Positions 22,873-34,700 of a stretch of DNA of 64,000 nt are shown here, in pieces. This DNA comes from Branchiostoma floridae (taxonomy: Eukaryota > Chordata > Leptocardii > Amphioxiformes > Branchiostomatidae), in NCBI RefSeq assembly GCF_000003815.2, contig NC_049988.1, forward strand, positions 20,300,423-20,364,422. The letters run 5' to 3'. Each line of letters opens with the position of its first letter. The first letter of the stretch is position 1. Position numbers and translations under genes: made by a program. The notes beneath the pieces are model-generated. The model saw nothing but the letters and a program-made list of their open reading frames with translations, ran no database searches and was not told the origin of the DNA.

Positions 22873-22882
22873 GGGATTTCCC
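22873..22882 (+). promoter_or_regulatory. Perfect NF-kB-type site upstream of FReD-2
   Basis: GGGATTTCCC matches the consensus GGGRNNYYCC at every position and lies about 200 bp before the FReD-2 ATG. NF-kB/Rel sites near innate recognition genes are common, so an immune-inducible promoter is plausible. This is inferred from the motif alone, and no equivalent was noticed in front of FReD-1 or FReD-3. Confidence 0.45.
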
Positions 22883-23080
22883 CAGTTTTTTGTTTGACAA
22901 GGTTTTGAAGATTGTATCTTAAAGTTTACTCAAAAGATAGCTTCAGTCGCTGAGAGCTACTACATACAGCCAGTCAGCGCAGTACCTCAGAGTTTTAGAG
23001 CATAATTTGCTTCAGTTTGGTTGAAACTATCATCACATTGAAGCCGAGTTCCTTGCTCAACTGCCCTAAAGTTGTAGAGA

Positions 23081-26021
23081 ATGAGCACAGATAAGCTGAT
23101 GACCGGGGACCTGACGCTTGGCGGTCCCGTGTATGCCGATCGGAGGTCCCGTGTGCGCCGGGCGGCGTTCCAGTCAGCTCACGCCGTGGGGGTGATCTTG
23201 GTCGTCTCGGCGCTTGTGATGCTGGCGCTGCAGAACTGGCAACTCAAGCAGCTGCTTTCTGCAAACGACGACAGGATCGTGTCTCTTCAAGAGCGCGACA
23301 ACCAAATCCTAGATCGTATCGCTACGCTGGAGGTTCTGACCAAAGACAAGTTCTGGGAAGACAACAGTCGTCATGTGGAGAAAACTGAGGTACAAATGTT
23401 GACTAATTCATTTCAATTGCATAACTGAGGTTAACTGCATAACTCCTAACATCAATGACAAGATTGTTTAGTAGATGACTGCTATATGTGTTTCTTTGTA
23501 CTTTCTTTGTAATTTGCAAGTTTGGGCAAGATCTGACTGAATGCATTTCACAGAACCAGTAAGTAAAAAAATGTACCCCTGGTCTTGTACAAAATTATGA
23601 ATGAACGATATCAACTAGGCATGTACGTTTCTCTGTACAACCTTTAGAGTATTGGGGGACCTTGGGATAGCATACCTCGCATGTTTGATGTTTATCTAAA
23701 TTGGATCTAATTAAGTGAAATAATTGAGCCAGCCAAACGTCCACATGGCCTTAAGGGTCTATTGATAATATCTGCTTATAGTTGGGATATCTATTTTTCA
23801 TGGCTATTTCTAAATCCAAAGTACATAACGTTAGCAGCCCTGTAAAAAAATCTACACATTTGTCCAAAACTATGTTGCTAGTTTCGGATATCATCTCATG
23901 TAAATCAATATTAACTAGAAGCTATCAATATTACCTAGAAGTTATCATGGAAATGTACAATTTGGTTGAAAATTGTGAGACATAGTTAAACGAATACAAA
24001 CTTATAGTGAACGAAATCATCTGGGTGCACGTTTCCCCGCACAAATCCGTACGGCCGTGAAAATCCAGTCTTGCGACCTTTACTAGATTAGGTTAATTGT
24101 GTGAAATAATTAAACCAACTAAACCTCAGACAGGGTATTGTTTAGAAGAGGCAATGGAAAAGATCTGACGACGGTTGCAATATCTATGTTTTATATCCAT
24201 TTCTATTTGTAAAATATATATTAGCCATTTTCAACTCTGTAAAAAAAACTACATCTTTGTTCAAGACAATGGAACAGGTTTAGGAAATTTTCATACGTAA
24301 ATCAAAATTGATGAGAAGCGCAAACAGTTATCATGGAAATGCTCTACTTAGTTGAAAACTGTGAGACGTGACCAAACCACTACATACTATACAACAGGTT
24401 AGTATGATACAGTATACGCCGTATACCATACAATGATTTTATACTATAGTACATTATGTTATTATAGTATATCACTATATGGTAATAAAAGTGCAGTGTG
24501 GTACAGTAAGTAATTGGCTTTCTCTTCCAGTCGGCGGATGGTGCCTTCAGCCCCGATACTCAATCTGATCCCGGCATGCACCACAGGGAGAAGAGAGCTG
24601 CGAACAGCCTGACAATGCCGTTTGGAGGTAAAGACGAACTTAGCAAACACACAAACATAACCTCTTGTTTTGCTGAAAACAGATATGTTAAAGAAAGTGC
24701 ACCGTCTATCAGAAAAAAAAACGGAGTATGCTTGCAAATCGTACCTCAAGTATCTAAAATGTTGACTTAATGTTTCAGTACCAGTGTTCATCCTGTCAGT
24801 GTCTGTGTATAACTTCAACATCTAAAACCAGACGTTGTGGCTGCAAATGAAAGTCTTGTCCTGATTTATTGGCATTGGGTAACCATAAAATTGCAAATAT
24901 CCAAGCCTATATAAGGACCAGAATCCTCACATCTGCCTGGACGTTAGACTAACGCACTTCTTCATACAGGCTGTCTTCAGGGGCCTCCCGGCAGAGACGG
25001 GAGAGACGGGCGCGATGGAGCGGTTGGACCTCCCGGACCGCCCGGTCCCCCCGAAATTCCTGTTCCGACTCCTGACCCACCGAAAATGAAAGGTACCACC
25101 AACCTGCATCTCTTTTCAGCTGAAGCGATGTACAGGATGTACAGGTTTATTATCTATTATGCACTTAATGTGTTTATGGAGGCTAGACATCTAGATAAAC
25201 AATATTTAAAGACTTGAAAGACAATTTAATCTCTACAACTGGACAAGGATGCAATCTCATATAAAAATCATGTTTAATAGTTGCTATGCTAACGTAAATC
25301 TTCTAATCTTATCCAGTTCTGGAGATTGTTTTAAAATGTCTTTGAATATCATAAACCTTGCTTTACAGATTGTGACGACGTCTACAAGGCAGGCCACACC
25401 ACCAGCGGTCTCTACACCATCCAGCCAGACGCCGCCGGAGCCTCGTTTCGGGTCTATTGTGAGATGGAAGCCGGAGTCGGCGGCTGGACTGTCCTCCAGA
25501 AGCGCTTCGACGGTTCTGTAGATTTTGCTAAGGACTGGACAAGTTACAAAATTGGGTTTGGGGCTCTTGTCGGCGAATTTTGGCTCGGAAACGACAAGAT
25601 CTATCAGATCTCTAACGAGAAGGTATACCTTCTGCGCATTGATCTCGAGAATTGGTCCTCAGGAACGGTATACGCTGAATACGATAGGTTCTATATCGAG
25701 GATGAAGCAGCAAAGTACCGTCTGCATGTTGGTGCCTATAGCGGCACTGCTGGGGATGGTGGGGATGGGTTAAGCTTTCATGATGGTAGCAGATTTTCAA
25801 CACACGACCAGGATAACGACGATTATGCGAGCGCTAACTGCGCAACTAGCTATGGCGGTCGTGGTGGTTGGTGGTATCATGCTTGTGACCGCGCCAACCT
25901 GAACCAGCTGTACAAGCATGGCGGCGGGGGGGATAATCACCATGGTATAGAATGGACAGCATGGACAGCTCACCGGTGGTCCATCAAGGCTTCTGTCATG
26001 AAGATCAGACCTGCTCCTTAG
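23081..26021 (+). CDS. FReD-2: type II membrane collagen/fibrinogen-domain protein with furin-like site
   Basis: Model: join(23081..23389, 24531..24627, 24970..25092, 25369..26021), 393 aa. Exon 1 encodes a basic N-terminal tail (RRSRVRR at residues 21-27), a transmembrane helix at about 35-51 and a coiled-coil stalk at about 55-95. This exon is unrelated to those of FReD-1 and FReD-3. Exon 2 ends its stalk with HHREKRAANS, an R-X-K-R furin-type site after residue 125. Exon 3 is a short collagen segment of about nine Gly-X-Y triplets including three GRD, followed by a Pro-rich linker. Exon 4 is a complete FReD with [10 protein letters not shown] and GGWWY. If cleaved, the collagen-FReD part would be released as a soluble lectin; that is inference. 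Splice sites are all GT/AG and phases join without gaps. Confidence 0.87.
23620..24370. repeat. Tandem duplication inside FReD-2 intron 1
   Basis: Two diverged copies of about 370 bp share TGAAATAATT(G/A), a CCTGTAAAAAAA-like run, AGTTATCATGGAAATG and a final AAA(A/C)TGTGAGAC. The copies meet near 24,000. No exon is seen in either. Confidence 0.55.
25369..26021 (+). CDS. FReD-2 terminal exon: fibrinogen-related domain
   Basis: The exon begins after GCTTTACAG and encodes DCDDVYKAG to KIRPAP. The pocket segment after DQDNDD reads YASANCATSYGGRGGWWYHA, and the later loop reads DNHHGIEWTAW where the paralogues have WAW. A cluster of replacements here contrasts with near identity elsewhere in the domain. 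Confidence 0.93.
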
Positions 26022-26074
26022 AAATAACCAACCACAAACTAAACCCACGGCCTTACATTTGCTTTCTTTGCTGA

Positions 26075-26080
26075 AATAAA
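26075..26080 (+). terminator. Polyadenylation signal of FReD-2
   Basis: AATAAA lies 54 bp after the stop codon, a normal distance for a short 3' untranslated region. Confidence 0.55.
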
Positions 26081-26309
26081 GAGTGATACTGGAGCAAATC
26101 TCTTAACAATGCAATGGTGACAATCAACTTTTATCTTTATTCTGTCTGCATAATCCTTTTCACGGTGAGGTAAAATTTCAATCCTGCGCATATTTTGGTA
26201 ATTCATCTGACATAACGTGAATTGTGTGAAAATATTATGTAATGCATGTACACAGGGAGCATTATAAACGTGGCTTAAAGTGTACGTAGTCGAACTTCAT
26301 GAGCATAAA

Positions 26310-26482
26310 AAGTTTATTGCGCGTCCCCTCCACCCACACCACACCACACACACGCGCGCTCACACACACAAACACGCACACACACACTCACACACGCACA
26401 CACACACGCACGAACACACGCACACACACACACACACACACACGCACACACACACACACACACACTCACACACACACGCACG

Positions 26483-26536
<54 letters not shown>

Positions 26537-26575
26537 ACACACATACACACACACACACACACACACGAACATACG
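26310..26575. repeat. (CA)n microsatellite
   Basis: About 260 bp of imperfect CACACA repeats with occasional CG and CT interruptions. Long ORFs through it on both strands encode only alternating His-Thr or Cys-Val and are artefacts. Confidence 0.95.
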
Positions 26576-26589
26576 CCTCACTACTCTCC

Positions 26590-27880
26590 ATCCCCATACA
26601 AACCCTCTAACATGCCTTGGATAGTTGTCACTCCTAAGGGCGCCTCTTGAACAAAATGTTGTTCTTTGGCTCAGATATCTTCCAAAGTTGGCAGCACTAC
26701 TCCTACATGAATTTGGGCAGGTGAGGACTAAGAGCTAATTTAGACGTGGATCGAGCGCAAAGTTAGCCTCCTCTGCAGACGTCTGGCAGTGCTATTTTTC
26801 GGCTAAGACTCTCCAATGGATGGAGAGGGGTCCCGCATGAGTTCCGCGCAAAGTATACTAACGAAACTTTTAGTTGCAGTTTACAAAATAATCAAAAGAT
26901 GGCACTGCCACGCTGAAGTGATAAACTCTTTTGCAAAATCCATGTCCTCATTCTAAAATTCTAATTATTCCATGCATAGACAACTTTTAAGGCGGACTAA
27001 AAAAAAACACAATGTAAATCCATCGCTTCACTGTTCCCAAACAAACGTTCAATTGAAATAAACATCATTCTTAATGGAGGACATATGTGATTGCGGCGAA
27101 AGAACATTTACTGTTGTTGTGTTGATTTGCATCATCTAGAAACAGCGTTGATATTGTAGTACATGTCAGTTTTTTTAATTGGGCAAACTTGTCACTTGGG
27201 TGATGTTGAAAAACAAACAAAAATAAAACGTAAAAACCATTTGTACAGTCACATGTCCTACAAAACTTCATTCTTTTTTTTCATTCTTCGAGCGGTACAT
27301 TGTATTGCAGTCCTTTGTTCTATGTTCTAGGTGTGCTTCAGATTAAGTAAGTGAATTATAGTATAGAATGCGATAAGATCATTCCTTTTTGGTGAAAATG
27401 TTTATGTAAGGTATGGTAGTTGTGAACATTATGTAGAAAGTAACGTTATATTAGCGGATATTAGGAATAGTCAGTTTTTTGTTGTAACTTAGAATAAATC
27501 TTAACAGCAAGATGTTTAGCAACGTTGCAGGAATCAAAATTTTGTTGAAAGTTTCTTTTTTTTGTAGAAGCTCTTGGGACTAGTTGTAGCACCTGTGGCT
27601 ACTAATCATATTCATCTAGCGTAGACAAGTATATATATTAGTGATGAAATACGGTAGGAAACGTTGTATGGTATATGTTGATGATGCTATATGGCTGCTA
27701 GCGTTATGTTGTATGTGTTGATAGTATATGGTGGCTTACGTTATCTGGTAGTACACATACTAGAAGAACACATGTTGATACATGTATCAGCATGTTATTA
27801 TAAGACGTATTAAACTTATAGCTCTGTATCAGTTATTGCACTAAGACGTTAGTCACAGAGATAGCATGAGCTTCATTAGT
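26590..27880. repeat. Duplicated non-coding block, copy 2 (downstream of FReD-2)
   Basis: A diverged relative of 15,660-18,600. Shared ordered landmarks are ATGCCTTGGATA, GATGTTGTTCTTTGG-like, GGCAGGTGAGGAC, AAAATGGCACTGCCACGC-like and TTTACTGTTGTTGTGTTGAT. It lies at the same relative place downstream of its FReD gene as copies 1 and 3, showing that the whole unit was duplicated. It is more decayed than those two. Confidence 0.65.
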
Positions 27881-27989
27881 TTATATAACTACTGCATCAC
27901 ATTTGCAAGTTTGGTGAAATTACAGCATGGTATATGTTAAATATTGTCTTGGATCTTCTTTTTTTAATATGAATGAGTTGTATACGGAT

Positions 27990-28067
27990 ATATGCACGCA
28001 CGCACCCACACACCCATACACACACAAATGCACACGCAGACACACACACAAACACGCAAACACACAG

Positions 28068-28098
<31 letters not shown>

Positions 28099-28119
28099 CA
28101 CATACACACACACACACTA

Positions 28120-28156
<37 letters not shown>

Positions 28157-28308
28157 TACACACGCAAAAACAGCCTGACCGGGCCCCGGGTAGGAAATGT
28201 GACGTAGGCCTAACTGGTTTAGCCAAAAGTACATCGCGCACATGTTTATACACAGAAGAACAGACACAGCAAGAGCATACGCACACTTACAAACATACAT
28301 ACATACAT

Positions 28309-28388
<80 letters not shown>

Positions 28389-28390
28389 GG
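27990..28390. repeat. (CA)n and (AT)n microsatellites
   Basis: CA-rich repeats at about 27,990-28,165 are followed, after a short unique stretch, by an uninterrupted AT run at about 28,318-28,387. ORFs crossing this interval on either strand are composition artefacts. Confidence 0.95.
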
Positions 28391-28559
28391 ACATACGGGA
28401 AGAAACACACACAGGCACACATTCATACACATAGACAGACACACGAATGAAAACACAACACAAGTTTTTACATATATACAAAAGATAGCTTCTTAGTATA
28501 GATTATAGAAGGCACCTATTATGCTATACACATTTACAGCTCATTCCAAACCCGGTAAA

Positions 28560-31500
28560 GCGAGTAACATAATTCAGCGAGTTAAAAATTCCAATTGTAA
28601 ACAATCACATGTAAGATGGCATTTTCAGCACCAGAGACAGCTATGGCTGCTGAATGACTTTTCCTCGCTGTAAATTGAAGACACCTTTCAATATGTGCTA
28701 TCGAAGATACATTGAGATTTCAACAGTCATTTAACTGTATCAGGTCACGACGTCATTTCCTGTTCAAGTGTACAACAATAAAGACAGACAGACAGCAGCA
28801 AAGCAAGGTCACTTCATCATCATCAGGGGTCAGAGTTGAAGGTTCATCTAAAAAATGACGATCAGCAGAGGGACAGGTTTTTCCACTAGGTTAAAGGCCG
28901 CCGATTTCAACACCACCAAATTAGATATTTGACGAGACAAAATACCTCTAGAATTGTTCAAACTTTAACAAAACCATTTAGATCATCGCAAATAACGACT
29001 TTAGATCTTCTTAAAAAATAAATCTACGGCTTGAATCCATATCCTCCCTACAACATTCCGAAAAGACTTCAGTCTACAATTATATCATCGTGGTTTAAAG
29101 CCCAATATTTATCGATGGAAACCATTTTAAAAGGGTCGAACACTGGGAGCAAAATTAAAGTCTTCCGAGTTTTTGCGAATTCGCTGATTACAACACGTGT
29201 TCATAAACGAGTTTAAGGCGTTTGTCTAAATAAAACACTGCATTGTTTCAAACCTGACAACATGCAACACAAAGTAACCTTCGAATTCAAGACTTTTGAT
29301 CTTTTGATCACTTTCGAAATATTCTTGATTCTGAGGTCTTAAAAAACGTGCATAACGTTGCCAGCAAGAAGACATTTAAAGACAGATTCTTTGCGCAGAA
29401 ACAGCCTGTACAGAGATGTGGAAGTCGCAAAGAAGACATTGAAATCATGATCATTGTTTTGAACACATTATCATTCTTCAACTTCCACATCTTTATTGTC
29501 TTCACTCCCAGTGAACCGGGTCTTGGGGGATAGACTAAAGACACACTTGCACGTGGTATGAGGAACTGATTTAAAACCGCTTAATGATAAATGATGGGAA
29601 TTTTAAACTTGTGTATGGTCAATGATGAACATTACCATGCATAAATCAAGTAAATGTACAAACGTTCTAAATATTGCTAAAGGTTTGAGTTTGCCGAACT
29701 CTAGTTAAGCCTGGGTTTGCCACTTGAATTTTGCTGGAGAAAAAATAAATAAATAAAAATGTATTCACGGTAGAAAATCTACAAATTACCTTAACGCAAA
29801 AACTCTTGCGTGTGTTGACTGACTACTTGTTAAGGGACGAAAATATCAGACGAACAACAAAAAAATTAAGAAAACAAATTTTTCTCCCATACATTTCAAT
29901 GTATCTAATAGTTTTTCAAACATGATCAAATGTTTAAAAGTTGTTTTCGATACTTCTTTTTCAATATGTAACGAATAAACAAAGAAAATGATTACGTGTC
30001 TGTATGATTGGTCTCACCTGAAAAACGTGTGTTGTTTTCCACCCACTCAATATGGTTTTCTTTCATCTCTGGTTTGTAATTTCTTCAGATTCCGGTTGCG
30101 TTTCGGACCACGCCTGAGGTAGGGCGTGTATTTTTGCTGTGCAGAAACCTGACAAGTCGCACAATAACAGGAGAACCTCAGAAGTCCCAAACTGCTGACA
30201 TAGGTAAATATTTTTGTGAACACAGATAAGAAGTGGGTTTTGTTTTCCAGAATCTATGTAATGGCAAATATTGATATTCAGAAATACCCAGTGCCTTGCT
30301 TGGTGTACAGCGTGTTTTCTTTTGACCGCCGATAGCAACACTGCCAAATTAGACTATTGCTGTGACGTCACACAACCGTACAAACTTTATCAAAACCACT
30401 GAGTTCATCGCGAATAACGACTTTAGATCTTCTTAAAAAAATGAATCTACTGCTTGAATATATATCCTCCATACAAAATTCCGAAACAACTTCGGTCTAC
30501 AATTACGTTTTCGCGATGTGGTTAAGAGCCCAATATTTATCGCTGGAAACCATTTTGAAAGGGTCCAACACAAAGTAACCTTAGGATCCGATAATTTCGA
30601 TCTTCTGATCACTTTAGTAGAATCATTGATTCTGAGGTCTTGAAAAAGGTATATAATGTTGCCAGCACTTAAAAACAGATACTTGTAGCAGAAACATCCT
30701 GTACAGAGATGTAAAAGTTGCAAGAAGACATCAGAATTATGATCATGAACGTTGTTCTAAACACATTATACTTGTTCAACTTCCACATCTTTATTGTCTT
30801 CACACCAGTGAGATCTTCAAAATCCAAACAGCAACAGTAAAACGGGTTTTGGGGCGGGGGGTGTAGGTCGGAGGTGGTGGTTGTGCGGTGTGGGTAGATT
30901 AAAGACACACTTGCATGTGGTATGATATGAGGAACTGATTTAAAACCGCTTAATGATTAATGATGGAAATTTTAAACTTGTGACATGTGTATGTTAAGTA
31001 GTTAGTCAATGATGAACATCACCATGAATAAATCAAGTGAATGTACAAGTCGTGTGCATAAGATTTACAAAAGTTCAAAATATTTCATGGAGATAGGAGT
31101 TTGCCGAACTCTAGTTTAACCTGGATTTGCCACTTGGGCAAAATACCCTAGTTGTGTGTGACGAATACGGCAAATGTCAGACGAAAAACAAAAAAATGAA
31201 GAAAAAAATTGTTTTTCTCCCTTGCGTGCATATACATTTCAATGTAACGTTATCTAATAACTTTCCAAACGTGATCAAAATTTTAACTGTTTTCGATACT
31301 TCTCTTTCAATATGTAACAAACAAACAAAGAAAAGGATTACGTGTCTGTATGATTGGTCTCACCAGGAAAACGTTTGTTGTTTTCCACCCACTCAATATG
31401 ATTTTCTTTCATCTCTGGTTTCTAATTATTTCAGGATAGACTATATTTCTCATTGCGTTTCGGACCACGCCTGAGGTAGGGCGTGTATTTTTGCTGTGCA

Positions 31501-31720
31501 GAAACCTGACAAGTCCCATCATGCCGGGAGATCAACAGCAGTCCCAAACTAGTGACAACGCAGGTAAACTTGTTTTTGAAAATATCTTCCCTCTACACGT
31601 CAGCTGTGAAGGGGGTTTGGTTTTCAAAAATCTATGTAATGACAAATATTGAGATCCATAATTACCCAGTGCCTTGCTTGGTGTACAACGTGTTTTCTTT
31701 GGTCTAAGATTCAGATATAA
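28560..31720. repeat. Tandemly duplicated FReD-3 upstream region
   Basis: The interval 28,900-30,330 recurs as 30,330-31,720. Paired landmarks include ATTCTGAGGTCTT, CTGTACAGAGATGT, TTTGCCGAACTCTAGTT, ACGTGTCTGTATGATTGGTC and TTGCGTTTCGGACCACGCC. The right-hand copy ends in the FReD-3 first exon and the left-hand copy in its decayed counterpart. An inverted CCAAT box (ATTGG) is kept in both copies about 170 bp before the exon. Confidence 0.7.
30075..30187 (+). pseudogene. Decayed duplicate of FReD-3 first exon
   Basis: Sequence from GTTTCGGACCACGCCTGAGG through CAGTCCCAAACT-like words to a GGTAAAT donor parallels 31,455-31,567. At the position of the FReD-3 ATG (ATGCCGGGAG) this copy reads ATAACAGGAG, so initiation is lost. 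The donor is still present. It might be transcribed as an untranslated leader. Confidence 0.6.
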
Positions 31721-34700
31721 TTTGGTCTAGGCATGAAGCTTTTAAGATGCATTCTTATCCCCATATTCTTTATATACCAGTGAGGGCACAGGTAGTATTA
31801 AGTGACCCTACTACCTTCTCATATGAATTAAGTGTGAACCCCTCTTGGGGCATGGTATATTGAGGGGCGCATCCACCATTTCGGTTGGTAAAGTAAATCC
31901 CCGTATAGCAGCAAACCTTAACTTATAGATTCGTCTTCAGTCGTCAGACCAAATTGGATGCACGTAAAGGAACAGTTATCAAGCACGGTTGGTGCAATTG
32001 GCTGAATAATTGCACCAACCAGTTTGAAACTAGCACCAGACCACAAGGTAAAACGTACTTTTGAAAAGCCATAAACTAAAATATTGCCACAATTATATCA
32101 TGCAATTTTATAGGTATCCATTTGCGGCAGACGCGTTTGTGTTGTTAATAAAATGAAACTAAGATATTTAATAGATATAATGCATGCAGATGATAATAAT
32201 GTAATATTATGATTTCATCACATCACACGCGCCATTTTATTTTTTTTTATTTTCCTCCAGGCTCCACACCCATGCAGCTGCAGCAGCCCCAGACTGATTG
32301 GCGATCAATTGCGGACGCCGCTGCGAGTATACCCAACGCTTTGTACGTCTCCAGAGCAGGTAAAACTTATCTTGTGTTTATGTTTTTCATGCAACCGTCT
32401 CAGCGTCTGATCCCGATTGCCGTACAATCACAAACTGATAAGTAGTATACTCTTGAGATATTTGTGACAAATCTGATCTCTTAAGCAATCCATGGACGTC
32501 ATCTTAAATCATGAAACGTCAACAAACGGGCCGAAAAGTTAAAAGAGTACATCATGTAATAATCTTTTTTTTGTGTCTGACAGAGAATAAATGCTAAGCG
32601 ACAAGGCACCAAATGTTACCGATAATAATATTGTTAAGCAGTTCAAAGAAGCAATCAAACTTCTAATATCGACAAGACTGGTTAGTTATTTGTATGTTAG
32701 AAATAAATTTCCTGAATTTATTCGTCTCTACATTACTGTAGATCTTAGCACTCTACCAATGGGCTCTGTCGCTAACTTAGTCTATTGATTGATTATTTGC
32801 TATCATGTAATGTGTTTCACTGTGTGTTTTTCCCGATTTATTTTAAATTCATCTAAACCAGAAACGTACATGCCAAGAATGGCTTGAGCCCAATAGATTA
32901 TGTACAGTTATTTACAGTGGGTTATTTAAAATAATAAACCATTATATATTACACAACAACTTTTTTTACATTACTAGATAAGACAGCTTGAGGCATGTCA
33001 AACATTTTAAAACCTTTGGCTGTACTGTATTCATGATCATTCCTTCCTGCGGGGTCTGATCGCCTGGCTATATCATAATACACAACAATTCATTTACATC
33101 ATTCAACCGGTCCAAACAAGACGCCTGGAGGTTATGCTAGCACGAGGTTATTCAAGAGCCATTCAGGAGTCTTGAATTTATCTATTCAGGTTTAAAGTTG
33201 AATTTTGATTTACAGCATAAAAGTTGAATTTCCCCAGATTTTTGACAGTCCAAATCCAGTCTGATGTCATTCCTTGATAAAGAATGGAGTTGAAAATTTC
33301 AGTTCAATGTTTTGATAAAACGTTTCTTCTTTTAAAAGCTCTTGTTTGCAAACAGACCGCACGTATCAGGGTGAAGCAAGCGGCCGTGGTGTTCTCTGTA
33401 GCTTCATCCGCTCCCACCGCAGCTGCATGATCGCCGGTATTGCCGTGATGCTTAGTTTAGTCGGTGTGGGACTCGCCCCTCTGACGTTCATCAATAAAGA
33501 GGTAAATACCCCTGTGCCACAAGGCCTGTTATAAATCACTTTATCTGACATTAATTCTGTTTTGTTCCTGCGCATGCATTCATGTTCTGTTTATCAAGCT
33601 TTATTGAGTCCATTGATCCAGAACGTTCTGCTTTTTCATCTTTTTTTTACGGTTGGAATTCTGACGTGCGTATGCATCTATACATACGCTTATAAATTTA
33701 CAGGAGATATCACAACTGTCCACCACTGTTGACGTATTCAAGCGCGACCAAGACGACATGTCCACCACTGTTGACGCCTTGAAGCGAGACCAAGACGACA
33801 TGTGCCAACTGTCCACCACTGTTGACGCCTTGAAGCGCGACCTAGACGTCATGCGCCAACTGGCCACCACTGTTGACGCCCTGAATCGCGACCGAGACGA
33901 CATGCGCCGTGACCTGGACAAGGAGCGAAACCGAACCGCCGCCTTGGAGCAGCGTCTTCACGAGTTGAGTAAAACGCCAGGTAAGTTGGATTTCCATTTT
34001 TATTCTATTATTTGTGATGCTATATTGAGAAGCATCGCGAGTTTAGGCAGACGCTGTGTTCCTTCCCGAGACGCAGCCTTTCAGCAGACGGGCCGGAGAG
34101 CGGGGGCCTGCCGCCCGTCCGATCTGATCCAACCGGCCGCCGCAGGGCAAAGCGAGCCGCCAACTGTCTCACTCTGCCGTTTGGTGGTTGAGTATATTGT
34201 TTGTCATCTGTTGTGTAGTGAAAGTTTATAGAGTTTAAAGTTCTTTTCTGTGCCTTCAACTGCATAAATGTCACGTCTTTTGCGTATTTTTACGTCCAAC
34301 GTTGTTGGCACGGTATAAATAAAATACAACACGGGGCATTACGTATGGCCAGTGGCCGGAGGGCGATCCAACCCGCGGAAAGATCGAACACTGGAGCCAA
34401 GGAACGTACCGTAAAATACGGACCGGTCGGAACACGGATATCGAACGTAAATACGGCCCGGGTATGATGTCACTCAGAACTTAGGTTATCACATTGGGTT
34501 CTACTATTACCACACGGGCTTCCATAGAATAGTTAAAACGCGCTACGAGCGCACAGCTGCCGATAATTCCAATACCAGATACCGACGTTGGAATTGCTGT
34601 TGTTACACTTTTTTGTTTGAGGACACTAAAGTTTTTGGCGCATTTGGCATCAAAAACTTGTGTTTTCTCGGGTGGGTATGGCCTTGACATTAATACAATA

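Noticed and set aside
26280-26624. Long ORFs encoding His-Thr or Cys-Val repeats on both strands
   Set aside because: They are translations of a (CA)n microsatellite; the same holds for 27,897-28,456.
34020-34231. GC-rich continuation of the FReD-3 coiled-coil exon frame
   Set aside because: FReD-3 has a strong GTAAGT donor at 33,981 and phase agreement with the collagen exon, so read-through into the intron is not the coding path.
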